Positions 35,410 through 44,692 of a stretch of 44,692 nt of DNA are shown piece by piece. Every line of letters starts with the position of its first letter. Within the stretch, counting starts at the first letter, position 1. The stretch is from assembly GCA_028874915.1 (NCBI GenBank), contig JAPPHA010000092.1:1-44692 (forward strand), in the 5' to 3' direction. A program made the position numbers and the translations under genes. This DNA is from Paracoccaceae bacterium (lineage in GTDB: Bacteria > Pseudomonadota > Alphaproteobacteria > Rhodobacterales > Rhodobacteraceae). The notes beneath the pieces were generated by a model. The model did no database searches. It saw only the letters and a list, made by a program, of their open reading frames with translations, and was not told the DNA's origin.

Positions 35410-37643
35410 CCCGCGTCGCAATGGACGGGTGGAGTCAAAGATTGAGCAATTGGCAGGACCGGTTGCCACCCAGGACCACCCGGCTTTCGAAGGAGTTGAC
35501 TTCGCCGGTTTGTGCCATGCTCATAGGGCTCGCGGTAGCACTTGCCTGCCCCCTCCTGGCGCCGTTGGCATCGGCCCAAACGCCGTCGGAACAGCCGAAT
35601 TCGATCCTGCTGGTCGCCGGCCGCCTGGAGGTCCAATCGGAATCCGGAGTCCTGATCGCCTCGGACGGCGTGACCATCCACTATGGTGACCACGTTCTCC
35701 GGACCGATCGCATTGCCTATGACCAGAGGGCAGGCCAACTCTCGATCAGCGAACCCCTGGTCCTTGTTTCGGGGACGGATATCGTAGCGGGGCAATCCGC
35801 TGAACTGTCCGACGACCTCCGCAACGGCATCATCCGTGGCGTACAGGTTCTGATCGACAGGCAGTTCCAGTTGGCCGCCGAAGGCATCCGACGCCGAGAC
35901 GGACGATTCACATATCTAAGGAACGCAGTCGCCAGTTCGTGCCGCATCTGTCGGGACAACACAGTTCCAGTCTGGCAAATCCGGTCCGAGGCGGTTCTAC
36001 ACGACTTGGTCGCACAACGAATCTACTTCCGGAACGCCGTCCTTGAGGTTGCCGGCATTCCGGTTCTGATCCTGCCCTCATTGCACATTCCGGATCCTTC
36101 GGTGACACGGGCGTCGGGATTTCTGGTGCCCACGGCCATCACATCGTCGACGCTCGGTACGGGATTCAAGCTGCCCTACTACCACGTCCTTTCGCCACAT
36201 GACGACATGACCCTGACGCCTTTCGTCACCACCGAAGGCGGGGCCGTCATTGAGGCGGAATACCGCAGGAACGCCGCGTCTGGACAGTTCGAGTTCGAGG
36301 GCGCGCTGAATCTCGGCGGCGGCATCGACGACAAGGACTACGGCAATTTCATCAGCGGCAGCGGACAGTTCGACCTGCCCAACGAATTCTTGCTGGATTT
36401 CGAACTCGGTCTCGCAGCGAACAAGAACTTCATTGCCCAGTATGGGTACGGACAACAGGACCGGCTCTTGTCTCGTGTCGATGTCGAGCGGACCCGCAGC
36501 GACAGCCACGTCGGGTTCGGTGCCGCGTTCATCCAGAGCCTGAGAACCCGGGAAATCGATCCGAAGATTCCCCTGGTCTTTCCCGAAGTCTCGTACCGCC
36601 GGACATGGCGACATGCGTCACTTCCGGGAACGCTCGGTCTTCGCGCCCATTGGGTCAATCTCCTTCGCGAAGGCGACAACAGTTTTGCAAGAGCGGGCTT
36701 GCACTTTGACTGGAGGCACCGTTGGCCCATCGGAAACGGATTCATCGCCGGCCTCACAACCGAGGTGGCCGGCATTGCCTACAAAACAGACGACGATCCT
36801 GAATTCGGCTCTGGATCGCTTGCCGTTCCAGACGGCACCGTTGCGATCGAACTCCGACGCCCCCTTCGTCTCACGTCCACATCCGGATCGCTGCATCGAC
36901 TGGAACCGATTGTCCAGCTGGTATGGCGACCGGACCGGCTGAAACCCGTTCCAAATGAGGACAGCGACGAGTTTGAATTCGAGGACTCCAGCCTCTTTTC
37001 CTTCGACCGGTTTCCGGGACTCGATCAGAGAGAATTGGGTCTTCGAGCCAACGTCGGTGTTTCCTATTCCGTGCTCGCAGCCAGTGGGATGAGCCTTGAT
37101 GCGGTCATTGGGCAGGTATTCCGCCCCCGGGATCTGAACCAGTTCCCGGACGGATCTGCGTTGTCGGGTACATCTTCGGACGTCGTGACGGCGCTGAGCC
37201 TTAATCTGCCGAACAGGCTGGGGTTGACCAGCCTGGCCGTGTTTGACGACCGACTGCAGGTCACGAAGTCAGAGCATCGGTTGAATTACAATCACGACCG
37301 TTTCGACCTCGCCATTGGATTCCTCGACCTTAAAACGGCCGAAATGTCGGGAGGGAAACACAGGTCTCGCGAGCTGATTGCCAAGGGGACATACCGGATA
37401 TCACCAACGGCAGACCTGTTCGGGTCCTTTCGTCGAAACCTGGCCGACCACCAGACGACCGGGGCCGAAGTCGGCTTCAGTATCGCCAACGACTGCGTCA
37501 ACTTCAACTTTTCGTTCTCGCTAGATGCCGCGGTTTCTGGTACCGTCCGTTCGGCACGGACGCTCAGCATGACTGTGGAACTGCTGGGCTTCGGCAGCAC
37601 TACGGATATACGCGGACGGGTGGGAGATACCTGTGTTTTCTGA
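35406..37643 (+). CDS. lptD: LPS-assembly outer-membrane protein LptD
   Basis: LptD is the outer-membrane beta-barrel that inserts LPS into the outer leaflet. The protein has 745 residues from ATG 35406; a hydrophobic signal peptide ending ASAQ lies at about 37-58. The native start may therefore be the ATG at 35517, but overlap coding favours 35406. An OstA/LptA-like jellyroll (about 65-180) with ASDGVTIHYGDHVLRTDRIAYD is followed by the barrel. A Cys pair (CRIC, about 178-181) and two C-terminal cysteines (NDCVN and the GDTCVF end) could make the inter-domain disulfides needed in LptD. Its periplasmic chaperone gene surA is next. Confidence 0.93.
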   Translation: MTRVAMDGWSQRLSNWQDRLPPRTTRLSKELTSPVCAMLIGLAVALACPLLAPLASAQTPSEQPNSILLVAGRLEVQSESGVLIASDGVTIHYGDHVLRTDRIAYDQRAGQLSISEPLVLVSGTDIVAGQSAELSDDLRNGIIRGVQVLIDRQFQLAAEGIRRRDGRFTYLRNAVASSCRICRDNTVPVWQIRSEAVLHDLVAQRIYFRNAVLEVAGIPVLILPSLHIPDPSVTRASGFLVPTAITSSTLGTGFKLPYYHVLSPHDDMTLTPFVTTEGGAVIEAEYRRNAASGQFEFEGALNLGGGIDDKDYGNFISGSGQFDLPNEFLLDFELGLAANKNFIAQYGYGQQDRLLSRVDVERTRSDSHVGFGAAFIQSLRTREIDPKIPLVFPEVSYRRTWRHASLPGTLGLRAHWVNLLREGDNSFARAGLHFDWRHRWPIGNGFIAGLTTEVAGIAYKTDDDPEFGSGSLAVPDGTVAIELRRPLRLTSTSGSLHRLEPIVQLVWRPDRLKPVPNEDSDEFEFEDSSLFSFDRFPGLDQRELGLRANVGVSYSVLAASGMSLDAVIGQVFRPRDLNQFPDGSALSGTSSDVVTALSLNLPNRLGLTSLAVFDDRLQVTKSEHRLNYNHDRFDLAIGFLDLKTAEMSGGKHRSRELIAKGTYRISPTADLFGSFRRNLADHQTTGAEVGFSIANDCVNFNFSFSLDAAVSGTVRSARTLSMTVELLGFGSTTDIRGRVGDTCVF

Positions 37644-37833
37644 ATATCGGGATTGTCTGACTCCGGATCCCGGATCAGGGCCCTCTTCGTTTTGGAGGCA
37701 TGACGTTGTGACGGGCCAGCCGAGATCATCGTTCCCGCATCCTGCCGTAAACGTCACGTCGGCCGAGTACGGAAGTCGTCAGGTTCCGGCGTGGGCCGCC
37801 TGTATCCCCGGACCGGTCCGAACGAAAGGGATC

Positions 37834-39039
37834 ATGGAATTCTTGGTTGCGATCCTTCTGGTTCTGACCGCGTTGGTGCCGCGGACGGGTACCGCCAATG
37901 AAAACCCTTACGAAACTCTGGTCCTGGTCAATGACCTGACGATAACCCGCTATGACCTCGACCAGCGAAAGCAGTTGATGAAGGCACTTGGCGTATCCGG
38001 GAACCTGCACGATCAGGCCGTCGACGACCTTGTCGATGACAGGATCCGGCAGGGAGCCGCCAGGAAAGCGGGCCTGTCCGCCACGGAATCGATGATCGAT
38101 TCCGGTGTGGCGGAATTTGCCGCCAGGGACAATCTCTCCACGGAACAACTGAACAGCTACGTCGCCAGATTTGGGGTCGCTCCAGAATCCGTCCGGGATT
38201 TCATTCGCGCCCGGCTGGACTGGCAACGGGTCGTTCAGGCCCGCTATGGCGCAAGCGCCCGAGTTTCGGAAACAGAAGTCGATGCCGCTCTCGCTCTTAC
38301 CGGGCGGGACCGCGATCAAAAGGTTCTGTTGTCCGAACTCGTTCTTTCGACTGCCGAACTGGGACTCCGGGGGGCCGAGGATTTTGCGCAGAAGATTTAT
38401 TCGCGAATTCACTCAGCCGAGGACTTTGAGGAGTACGCCAGGCGGTATTCTGCGGCCTCAACCGCCCGAAACGGCGGACGGCTCGACTGGATTCCCGTCT
38501 CCAGTATTCCGCCTCAGGTCGCCACTCGGATCCTTGCGCTGGAGATCGGACAAGTCACCGGTCCGATCCAGGTCGGAGACGACGCCATTGGCCTGTTTCT
38601 GCTCAGGAACCTGCGTGAAGGTCGACCTGACGTTCCCGCCGAACAGGCGGTTTCCTATATCTCCGTTCCGGTTCCTGCGGACGGGTGGTCCAGCAGTGAT
38701 ACCGATGAACTCATTGCCGGGGTCGAATCCTGTGAGGATCTGCAATTTGCCACCCATGCCTTTGGCCAGGGGTCCGTGGCCGGCGGCCTGATCGATTCTC
38801 TTGAAGGCGCCTCGGATTCCCTGGTGGCGGCGCTCTCCCAGCTTGACCCGGGGGAAGCAGCGATTCACAGGACGGACGCCGGCGACACCTCGATTGTCAT
38901 GGTTTGCAGGCGCGGTGAAAGCGAATCGTCGGCATTGCGGGACGATGTCCGCCAATCCCTGTTCGGCCAACGCCTGACCGGGTTTTCCGAAAGCTATCTG
39001 CGGCGCCTCAGAAGCGAAGCCTTTATCGAATACCGATGA
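37834..39039 (+). CDS. surA: Periplasmic chaperone / peptidyl-prolyl isomerase SurA
   Basis: SurA escorts outer-membrane beta-barrels such as LptD across the periplasm. The protein has 401 residues from ATG 37834, chosen because AAAGGG precedes it and a signal peptide (LVAILLVLTALVPRTGTA) follows directly; the frame is open upstream to 37633. The SurA N-terminal chaperone domain covers about 27-185 (VLVNDLTITRYDLDQRKQLM). A parvulin-type region follows at about 165-270 with FEEYARRYSAASTARNGGRLDWI. The sequence after it is divergent. It is followed by pdxA with a 4-base overlap (ATGA). Confidence 0.85.
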   Translation: MEFLVAILLVLTALVPRTGTANENPYETLVLVNDLTITRYDLDQRKQLMKALGVSGNLHDQAVDDLVDDRIRQGAARKAGLSATESMIDSGVAEFAARDNLSTEQLNSYVARFGVAPESVRDFIRARLDWQRVVQARYGASARVSETEVDAALALTGRDRDQKVLLSELVLSTAELGLRGAEDFAQKIYSRIHSAEDFEEYARRYSAASTARNGGRLDWIPVSSIPPQVATRILALEIGQVTGPIQVGDDAIGLFLLRNLREGRPDVPAEQAVSYISVPVPADGWSSSDTDELIAGVESCEDLQFATHAFGQGSVAGGLIDSLEGASDSLVAALSQLDPGEAAIHRTDAGDTSIVMVCRRGESESSALRDDVRQSLFGQRLTGFSESYLRRLRSEAFIEYR

Positions 39040-40043
39040 CCGTTCCGGTCGCCCTGACCGCCGGAGATCCGGCGGGCATCGGGTTGGAAATCGCCTTCAA
39101 GGCCTGGTCCCGGCTGTCTCCGAGTCAATCCTTTCTGTTGTATTGCGATCCGGACCATGCTGCCAACGTGGGCCACACCCTTGGATTGCCGAGCGTAGTC
39201 GTCGAAACACCCGGTGATGCGACGGACGCGTTTTCGGACGGATTACCGATCAAACCAGTCCACTTCCGGAATCCTGCAGTGTCCGGCACGCCCGATCCGG
39301 AAAACGCTCACGACGTGATTCGCTCGATTCGGCTTGCTGTCGACAGCGTGCGGCGGGGAGAAGCCGGCTCCCTGTGCACGAATCCCGTCAGCAAGTTCAC
39401 GTTGAAATCCGGCAGCGGATTTCGCTTTCCCGGGCAGACCGAGTTTCTCGCCAAGATTTCCGGTTCGGACACGGGCCTGATGATGCTCTGTGCGGGCCGT
39501 TTCCGCGTCGTTCCGGTGACGGTCCATCTCGCGTTGCGTCTTGTCCCCCGGCGACTCGACCAGGCGACTGTCGAACGGGCCATCCGATTGGCTGAGGCCG
39601 GACTTCGGACGGACTTCGGTGTCACGCGGCCACGGCTTGCCGTTGCCGGGCTCAATCCGCACGCTGGCGAGGGCGGTTTGATCGGCTCCGAGGACCAAGA
39701 TACCATTCGCCCGGTCATCAGACGGCTGGCCGCCGAAGGGATGCAGGTAACCGGACCCCATCCGGCAGATTCACTGTTCTGCCCGGTGGCCCGGAAAACC
39801 TATGACGCGGCCGTGTGCATGTATCACGACCAAGCACTCATACCGGTCAAGACCGTGGACTTCGCCCGGACGGTCAACGTCACCCTCGGCCTGCCATTCG
39901 TTCGGACGTCACCGGGACATGGAACGGCATTTGACATCGCCGGAACCGGCAACGCCGACGAAACAAGCCTGGTTGAGGCGCTGAAGCTGGCGCGGCGCCT
40001 GTCGAGGAACCGTCAGCGGTTTCACGGGCGTCGCCATGGATGA
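39036..40043 (+). CDS. pdxA: 4-hydroxythreonine-4-phosphate dehydrogenase
   Basis: PdxA oxidises 4-phosphohydroxy-L-threonine in the DXP-dependent pyridoxal phosphate pathway. The protein has 335 residues from ATG 39036. The N-terminus [13 protein letters not shown] is diagnostic. The metal-binding histidines sit in [19 protein letters not shown] and [11 protein letters not shown]. The dimer/product segment [23 protein letters not shown] is complete. It overlaps surA at its start and rsmA at its end (8 bases), continuing the operon; this surA-pdxA-rsmA order is widespread in proteobacteria. Confidence 0.96.
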   Translation: MTVPVALTAGDPAGIGLEIAFKAWSRLSPSQSFLLYCDPDHAANVGHTLGLPSVVVETPGDATDAFSDGLPIKPVHFRNPAVSGTPDPENAHDVIRSIRLAVDSVRRGEAGSLCTNPVSKFTLKSGSGFRFPGQTEFLAKISGSDTGLMMLCAGRFRVVPVTVHLALRLVPRRLDQATVERAIRLAEAGLRTDFGVTRPRLAVAGLNPHAGEGGLIGSEDQDTIRPVIRRLAAEGMQVTGPHPADSLFCPVARKTYDAAVCMYHDQALIPVKTVDFARTVNVTLGLPFVRTSPGHGTAFDIAGTGNADETSLVEALKLARRLSRNRQRFHGRRHG

Positions 40044-40896
40044 CGGCCTGCCTCCGATCCGCGAAGTGATCAGGGCGCATGGAATTCGGGCCAAAAAATC
40101 GCTTGGCCAGAACTTTCTCAACGACTTCAACCTGACCCGAAAGATTGCCCGCGTGTCCGGCAATCTGGAAATGTCGGATGTCCTGGAAATCGGGCCCGGA
40201 CCCGGTGGCCTAACCCGGGCTCTGCTCGCCGAAGGCGCCAGACATGTCGTCGCAATCGAAGCCGACCGACGTTTCCTTCCGGTGCTTGGTGACGTTGCAG
40301 GCCGATACCCCGGCCGTCTGACGGTCGTTCACGGAGACGCGCGAATTGTCGACCCGGTTCCGGCTCTGTCGCTCCCCGTCAAGATCATCGCCAATCTCCC
40401 CTATGGAACTGGAACGTCCCTGCTGGTCGACTGGCTGCTGGCCGAACCCTGGCCACCTTTCTGGTCATCGATGACCCTGATGTTCCAGAAGGAAGTGGCC
40501 GAACGGATCGTTGCCGCCCCAGGAAACCGGAAATTCGGACGACTGTCCGTCCTCGCCCAATGGCGGTGCCGCACCCGGATCCTCTTCGAGATTCCCAGGG
40601 AAGCCTTCACACCCGTTCCGGCCGTGAGTTCGGCGGTCGTCCATCTCGAACGCCACAGCCTGAGCGCGAGCGACGCAGATCCGTCGGTCGATCCGAAGAT
40701 CCTGGAACTGGTCACCCGACTGGCCTTCGGGCAACGCAGGAAAATGCTCCGCGGCAGCCTGAAAGCCCTGACACCCGATATTGGACAGGTGTTGACGCAG
40801 GTGGGAATCTCGCCCGAGGACCGCGCCGAATCCATCCCGGTCGAACGGTATTGCGCGCTCTGCAACGCAATCCGCGATCGTGCGGATCAAGGCTGA
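40036..40896 (+). CDS. rsmA: 16S rRNA dimethyladenosine transferase RsmA (KsgA)
   Basis: RsmA dimethylates the two adjacent adenosines (1518/1519 in E. coli numbering) in the 3' hairpin of 16S rRNA late in 30S assembly. The protein has 286 residues from ATG 40036, within the last 8 bases of pdxA. Visible marks are [12 protein letters not shown], the SAM-binding [10 protein letters not shown], the acidic VAIEADRRF, and the target-base motif [10 protein letters not shown]. The C-terminal helical domain ([15 protein letters not shown]) is normal. This is the last gene of the operon; no clear terminator was seen before the convergent DUF4167 gene 146 bases away. Confidence 0.96.
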   Translation: MDDGLPPIREVIRAHGIRAKKSLGQNFLNDFNLTRKIARVSGNLEMSDVLEIGPGPGGLTRALLAEGARHVVAIEADRRFLPVLGDVAGRYPGRLTVVHGDARIVDPVPALSLPVKIIANLPYGTGTSLLVDWLLAEPWPPFWSSMTLMFQKEVAERIVAAPGNRKFGRLSVLAQWRCRTRILFEIPREAFTPVPAVSSAVVHLERHSLSASDADPSVDPKILELVTRLAFGQRRKMLRGSLKALTPDIGQVLTQVGISPEDRAESIPVERYCALCNAIRDRADQG

Positions 40897-41042
40897 AAGG
40901 AAGAACCCGAACCTGGACGCTGGACACCGTGTGCCGATCCGCCGGGGCCGGCGAGACCGACGGCTCCAAGGGAACGTCTCAAGCCGGAGGCGAGATTCTG
41001 ATGACCACGGTTTTGACTGGGGACAGAATCAGGTTTCTGAAG

Positions 41043-41654
41043 TCAAGCATTCGTGCCGAGCGAGCTGTCTTCGGAATCGCGTGTTGCAACGACCATGACA
41101 GAGGCCGGATCGGACTTTGCCGCCGCCGGTTCCGAACCGCTGTCGCCGGTCCCTTTGCGGTTGGACTGATTCCGTGAACGCCGGTTTCTTGAATTGCCAT
41201 TCTCGGGAGTCGAAACCAGCGTACTTGAACCCGAGCGTACGGGAAACAGGTCCTCTGCCGGAACCATGGAGACATCCGGCTGCTCATCCTGCTGTTCGCG
41301 CAGCGGATCCCGCGCCGGCCCGGAGACCGGTGGCGTTGCCGGGGCTCTATCACTCATCTGAGCTTGCCGGGCCGCCTCCATCGCTTCGCGGCGCTCGGCC
41401 ATTTCCCTTTGGGCTTCACCCAGCAATCGAGCGTAGTGTTCGGAATGCTGTAGGTGATTTTCGGCACCGACTCGATCACCCGCCAACTGCGCGTCTCGCG
41501 CCAACGCATGGTACTTGTCGATAATCTGTTGAGGCGTCCCTCGCACCTTCCCCTCAGGGCCGGACGAGTCGAAGACCCGGTTAACAATACTGCCCAGGTT
41601 GTTGCGCCTGTGTCCGGGTTTTCCGCGTGAACGCGGCTTGTTTGATGATCTCAT
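41043..41654 (-). CDS. DUF4167 protein
   Basis: The protein has 203 residues from ATG 41654. The N-terminal 80 residues match DUF4167: a basic Arg/Asn-rich start (KPRSRGKPGHRRNN) followed by VRGTPQQIIDKYHALARDA and GDRVGAENHLQHSEHYARLL. The rest is low-complexity, rich in Arg, Ser, Pro and Gln, and ends with an Asn-Arg-Lys-rich tail. DUF4167 proteins are nearly confined to alphaproteobacteria, commonly next to prfA-prmC, as here. The basic ends suggest RNA or ribosome contact, but function is not known. It is separated from prmC by 354 bases on the same strand. Confidence 0.88.
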   Translation of the reverse strand: MRSSNKPRSRGKPGHRRNNLGSIVNRVFDSSGPEGKVRGTPQQIIDKYHALARDAQLAGDRVGAENHLQHSEHYARLLGEAQREMAERREAMEAARQAQMSDRAPATPPVSGPARDPLREQQDEQPDVSMVPAEDLFPVRSGSSTLVSTPENGNSRNRRSRNQSNRKGTGDSGSEPAAAKSDPASVMVVATRDSEDSSLGTNA

Positions 41655-42008
41655 GGAATTCGTAAACCCTGAAGTTTTGCCTTGTGGCGGGGTCGGCACA
41701 TGACAGGGCATTGCCCCGTTTTCTGAGGATGGCATGTGCATGATGAGAGCCGAGACTCAATCATCAACAGGACGATACACCGTCAAATCAGTTGAATTCA
41801 AGGCCCTTCCCCTACTCTGCATAACTTTTTTCGGAACCCACGACTGGGATGCGAGCGTCCGGCCCGCGGCCGCATGGCAATTCGTCGGCACTCCTGTAGT
41901 TCGTAACGCTGACCGACATGGTCGGGCACTGTTCCCGAGCGCACTCCGCCAACGGGCAACAGGCGTTTCAAGCCCCGAACCGCGCCGCCCGCAGCTCGGC
42001 AGACCCGG
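41655..42008. other. Spacer between prmC and the DUF4167 gene
   Basis: A 354-base region on which no gene was found on either strand. It lies between two minus-strand genes and probably contains a promoter for the DUF4167 gene. No obvious inverted repeat or terminator was seen. Confidence 0.5.
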
Positions 42009-42914
42009 TCAAGCCACGAGAGTCAGTTCAATGACCCGGTCCCGTCCGTCAAGGTCAGGATGGACACGAACCCCGAATCCGCCGCATTGCGCGAAAATCT
42101 CCGTGACGGGCCCGGCCTGGGTCGGACCGATCTCGAACAGTGCCCGCCCGCGAGGCCGAAGCCGGGAACGAAGGCCCGCGGCGATCTCCCTGAAATGCGA
42201 CAGACCGTCTTCGCCGCCCGAGATCGCGACGCGAGGTTCCCACGTCCTGACTTCCGGTTCCAGGGCCGGGATCTCGCGATCTGCAATGTAGGGAGGATTG
42301 CAAACGACGAGATCGAACTGGCCGGTAACGGCCGAAAACCAGTCGGAGCGGCGCAGTTCCGCGCGTCCCGAAACACCGAGAACTTCGATATTCCGGCGCG
42401 CAACCTGCAACGCAGCCTCGTCGATGTCGATCCCGACCCCGGTTGCTTTCGGGCGTTCCGCCAACAAACTTGCCAAGAGACAGCCCGAACCTGTTCCGAG
42501 ATCCAGGATGCGAAGAAAGTCCGGTCCTTCGAGGGCGCGCTCGACAAGCACCTCAGTCTCCGGTCTCGGGTCGAGAACATCTTGGTTAACCGAGAAGCGG
42601 TGTTTCCAGAACCACCGGTAACCGAGGATTTGGGAAACCGGTTGCCGTTGGAGACGCGCGGCAACGGCCAGTCGCAGGGTCCGCACAGCGGACGCGTCAA
42701 TTCGGCCGGCATCGCCGGTGAGCATCGAAGACGGTCCGGGTTTCCCCGACACGTTGTCGTCAGTTCCGTGCCGAACCGGATACCGGGTGTCGACCCGTGA
42801 CAGCGCCATCGCATGGTTCAGGAACAAATTCGCTTCTCGGCGGGCGTTTTCGCCGACAACGGGACGCAACCGGTCCACGGCTTCCGCGAGGACCTGCTCG
42901 AACGGCTCGGTCAT
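42009..42914 (-). CDS. prmC: Peptide chain release factor N5-glutamine methyltransferase
   Basis: PrmC methylates the glutamine of the GGQ motif of release factors RF1 and RF2. The protein has 301 residues from ATG 42914, overlapping the prfA stop by 4 bases. The N-terminal helical domain includes [13 protein letters not shown] and [13 protein letters not shown]. The SAM-binding motif is [10 protein letters not shown], and the substrate-binding NPPY sequence is in [13 protein letters not shown]. Between the first helices there is an insertion of about 20 residues ([15 protein letters not shown]) compared with typical PrmC. Translation after prfA couples the enzyme to its substrate. Confidence 0.95.
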   Translation of the reverse strand: MTEPFEQVLAEAVDRLRPVVGENARREANLFLNHAMALSRVDTRYPVRHGTDDNVSGKPGPSSMLTGDAGRIDASAVRTLRLAVAARLQRQPVSQILGYRWFWKHRFSVNQDVLDPRPETEVLVERALEGPDFLRILDLGTGSGCLLASLLAERPKATGVGIDIDEAALQVARRNIEVLGVSGRAELRRSDWFSAVTGQFDLVVCNPPYIADREIPALEPEVRTWEPRVAISGGEDGLSHFREIAAGLRSRLRPRGRALFEIGPTQAGPVTEIFAQCGGFGVRVHPDLDGRDRVIELTLVA

Positions 42915-43966
42915 GGATCGGGTTCGGACAGTCTGGCAGCCCGGTCGTCGGCAACCAACGCGGTGATCACGTCGCCAATGTCGCCGTCAAGGATTTGGTC
43001 GAGCTTGTAGAGCGTCAGGTTGATCCTGTGGTCGGTCATTCGGCCTTGCGGAAAATTGTAGGTCCGAACACGTTCCGATCGATCGCCTGACCCTACCTGT
43101 TCCCGGCGTTCGGACGCCCGCTCATCTGCCTGCCTTTTCCGTTCGAGATCATGGAGTCTGGACCGCAGCACGCGCATCGCAGTGGCCCGATTCTGGTGCT
43201 GTGACTTTTCGGAACTGGTCACCGTGATTCCGGTCGGAACGTGAGTCAGGCGAACCGCCGACTCGGTCTTGTTGACATGTTGGCCGCCAGCCCCAGACGC
43301 TCGCATGGTGTCGGTCCTGATGTCCCCAGGTGCAATCTTGACCTCTACGTCGTCCATGACGGGAAGAACGGCGACCGTGGCGGCCGACGTGTGAATGCGT
43401 TGGTTGCTTTCGGTCACGGGTACACGCTGGACGCGATGAACTCCGGACTCGAACTTCATGCGCGCAAATGCGCCCTTCCCTCGCATAATCGCGGTGACTT
43501 CCCGGAATCCTCCGAGTTCCGTCGCCGCCTCGCTGACGATGTCCAAGTGCCAGTCCTGGCGTTCGGCAAATCGCCTGTACATGCGAAGCAGGTCGGACGC
43601 GAATAGTGCCGCTTCCTCGCCTCCGGTACCGGCGCGGATCTCGAGAACGGCCGACCGGTCGCCATCCTCGTCTTTCTCCTGCAGCGAAAACTCGAGATCA
43701 GATTCCATCCCCTGCAGCACCGGCTTCAACCTCGACAATTCTTCCTGTGCGAGAGGTTTCATTTCCGGGATGCCGAGCATGTCCTCCGCATCTGCGATTT
43801 CCCGTAACGTCGCCCGGTAGCCGTCGATCTTTCCGACGACTTCGCGCAACTCGGCGTACTCGCGTGAACACGCCGCGTATTCACCAGAGGGAAGTCCCGA
43901 GACGAGACGCGCTTCAAGAAACGCGAAGCGATCCTTGATTCGATCGAGTTTTTCGACTGGGATCAT
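42911..43966 (-). CDS. prfA: Peptide chain release factor 1
   Basis: RF1 recognises UAA and UAG and triggers peptide release. The protein has 351 residues from ATG 43966. The codon-recognition tripeptide P-V-T is at 183-185 ([15 protein letters not shown]), the RF1 rather than RF2 type. The catalytic GGQ is at 227-229 in [15 protein letters not shown]. The N-terminal coiled domain and the [11 protein letters not shown] signature are present. The start codon overlaps the stop of a TnpB-like gene by one base (TAATG), so a mobile element lies directly upstream and has replaced the usual leader. Confidence 0.97.
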   Translation of the reverse strand: MIPVEKLDRIKDRFAFLEARLVSGLPSGEYAACSREYAELREVVGKIDGYRATLREIADAEDMLGIPEMKPLAQEELSRLKPVLQGMESDLEFSLQEKDEDGDRSAVLEIRAGTGGEEAALFASDLLRMYRRFAERQDWHLDIVSEAATELGGFREVTAIMRGKGAFARMKFESGVHRVQRVPVTESNQRIHTSAATVAVLPVMDDVEVKIAPGDIRTDTMRASGAGGQHVNKTESAVRLTHVPTGITVTSSEKSQHQNRATAMRVLRSRLHDLERKRQADERASERREQVGSGDRSERVRTYNFPQGRMTDHRINLTLYKLDQILDGDIGDVITALVADDRAARLSEPDP

Positions 43967-44692
43967 TACGCCGATGCCTGACCGTTCCGGACCGCCGGTT
44001 GGACACTCCCGGCGTCCGGGATCACGAGAAGATTGAAACGAAGACCGTCGATATCATTACAAGAGCCTTTCGTGAACTGGGTTTGTGCATAGAGACGACG
44101 CCGATGCTCTTTCCTGGTGGTGCAACACTTGATTGATTCCGCAACGAGCGCATCATCTGCGTCCGCCGCCTGGAAACGGCCCGGGTCGCCGTAAAGAGCA
44201 CGAAGCATGTTGCCCCGTACATCGTTAATGTCCCGCTCAACAGCGATGCTGCCGTCCGAGTCCGTTCTTGTGCCGCCAAGGTGCCGGTCGACGAAGCCAT
44301 CCCATGAACGCGTCTTGCTGGTGTAGGCCTCGTTGGCGATGACCAGCCGTTTGCCGTACTTCCGGCACATCCACTCCAGTTTCTGCCTGAACCGGTAGTG
44401 GGCCAGGCCCAGCATCGAGCGCACGGTCTTCGACGTGATCTTGCGGTCGGACTTCGCGCTCATTTCCTTCGTCTCGAAGGCCGGAAGGAGAATCACGTCG
44501 AAGGCCTGGACAAGATCGTCGGTCACCCGCCGGTGCAGGTCGTCGACCCGGTTGCGGACGCGGATCGCGAGCTTGTCGATCCGCTTCCGGAAGCGGCGCT
44601 TCCAGTCCCCGTGCCTCGCCTTCGCGCGCCGTCCGAGCAGGCGGTCGAGCCTCATCAGGAGCGGGAACACCTTGTCGGCGTAGACGCCATCG
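43966..44692 (-). CDS. TnpB-like nuclease of the IS605/IS607 type, 5'-truncated by window edge
   Basis: The frame is open from the window edge to TAA 43966-43968, about 241 residues without an N-terminus. A basic region ([19 protein letters not shown]) is followed by the RuvC-II part ([13 protein letters not shown]) and the conserved [21 protein letters not shown]. Then comes [14 protein letters not shown]. In TnpB this last motif is E-A-Y-T-S-K-T-C-x-x-C-G, and a second Cys pair follows before D-R-D-x-N. Here all four zinc cysteines are replaced, while [13 protein letters not shown] (RuvC-III) remains. An extra 60 residues follow. It may be a decaying or altered TnpB. Its tail matches the fragment at 15466-15586. 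Confidence 0.7.
   Translation of the reverse strand, partial: DGVYADKVFPLLMRLDRLLGRRAKARHGDWKRRFRKRIDKLAIRVRNRVDDLHRRVTDDLVQAFDVILLPAFETKEMSAKSDRKITSKTVRSMLGLAHYRFRQKLEWMCRKYGKRLVIANEAYTSKTRSWDGFVDRHLGGTRTDSDGSIAVERDINDVRGNMLRALYGDPGRFQAADADDALVAESIKCCTTRKEHRRRLYAQTQFTKGSCNDIDGLRFNLLVIPDAGSVQPAVRNGQASA

Noticed and set aside
34063-35469. Long minus-strand open frame (468 codons) opposite lptG
   Set aside because: It lies antisense to lptF/lptG, which show clear family motifs; its composition is that of a high-GC shadow frame with no domain.
40948-40962. GC-rich palindrome after rsmA as a terminator
   Set aside because: The arms leave a loop of only two bases and there is no T-run.

Overview
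The window looks like a chromosomal segment of a GC-rich alphaproteobacterium, probably of the Rhodospirillales. The basis is gene content and order: pepA-holC facing lptF-lptG-lptD-surA-pdxA-rsmA, prfA-prmC next to a DUF4167 gene, purM-purN with a TfoX C-terminal-domain gene, and an alphaproteobacterial-looking CAT-anticodon tRNA. This was judged by eye from protein motifs; no database was searched.

Layout. 1-3 kb: an AsnC/Lrp relic, a ureidoglycolate lyase-like cupin, a frameshifted coiled-coil relic, RNase D and tRNA-Asn. 3-6 kb: a metallo-beta-lactamase hydrolase and an orphan EnvZ-like histidine kinase. 6-15 kb: an accessory stretch with an aromatic amino acid lyase homologue that lacks the MIO-forming triad, an OsmC protein, a Kef-type antiporter, a broken VOC/glyoxalase gene, an alpha/beta hydrolase and an AraC/GyrI regulator. 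15-19 kb: a plasmid RepA relic joined to a TnpB tail and abutting a CAT tRNA, then purM-purN-tfoX-like and ndk. 19-27 kb: an unusual signalling locus. 27-30 kb: a GPP34 gene, holC and pepA. 30-33 kb: a 2.9-kb mobile-element scar with a TnpB relic. 33-41 kb: the LPS-transport/pdxA/rsmA operon. 41-44.7 kb: DUF4167, prmC, prfA and a TnpB-like gene cut by the window edge.

The best candidate for an undescribed system is the locus at 19137-27133. Four overlapping or closely spaced minus-strand genes encode a two-TM extracytoplasmic sensor, a sensor-HAMP-MFS transporter fusion, a lone ABC-type substrate-binding protein with no permease or ATPase nearby, and a membrane protein carrying both a PP2C/SpoIIE phosphatase and an RsbW-like kinase domain. 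A STAS antagonist gene lies upstream on the same strand. I infer a partner-switching pathway driven by a periplasmic ligand and coupled to a transporter. The output is not visible here.

Coding density is low, about three quarters by my addition of gene lengths. Relics with frameshifts or stop codons are common, while the housekeeping genes are intact. This suggests ongoing erosion and repeated mobile-element traffic rather than poor sequence quality.
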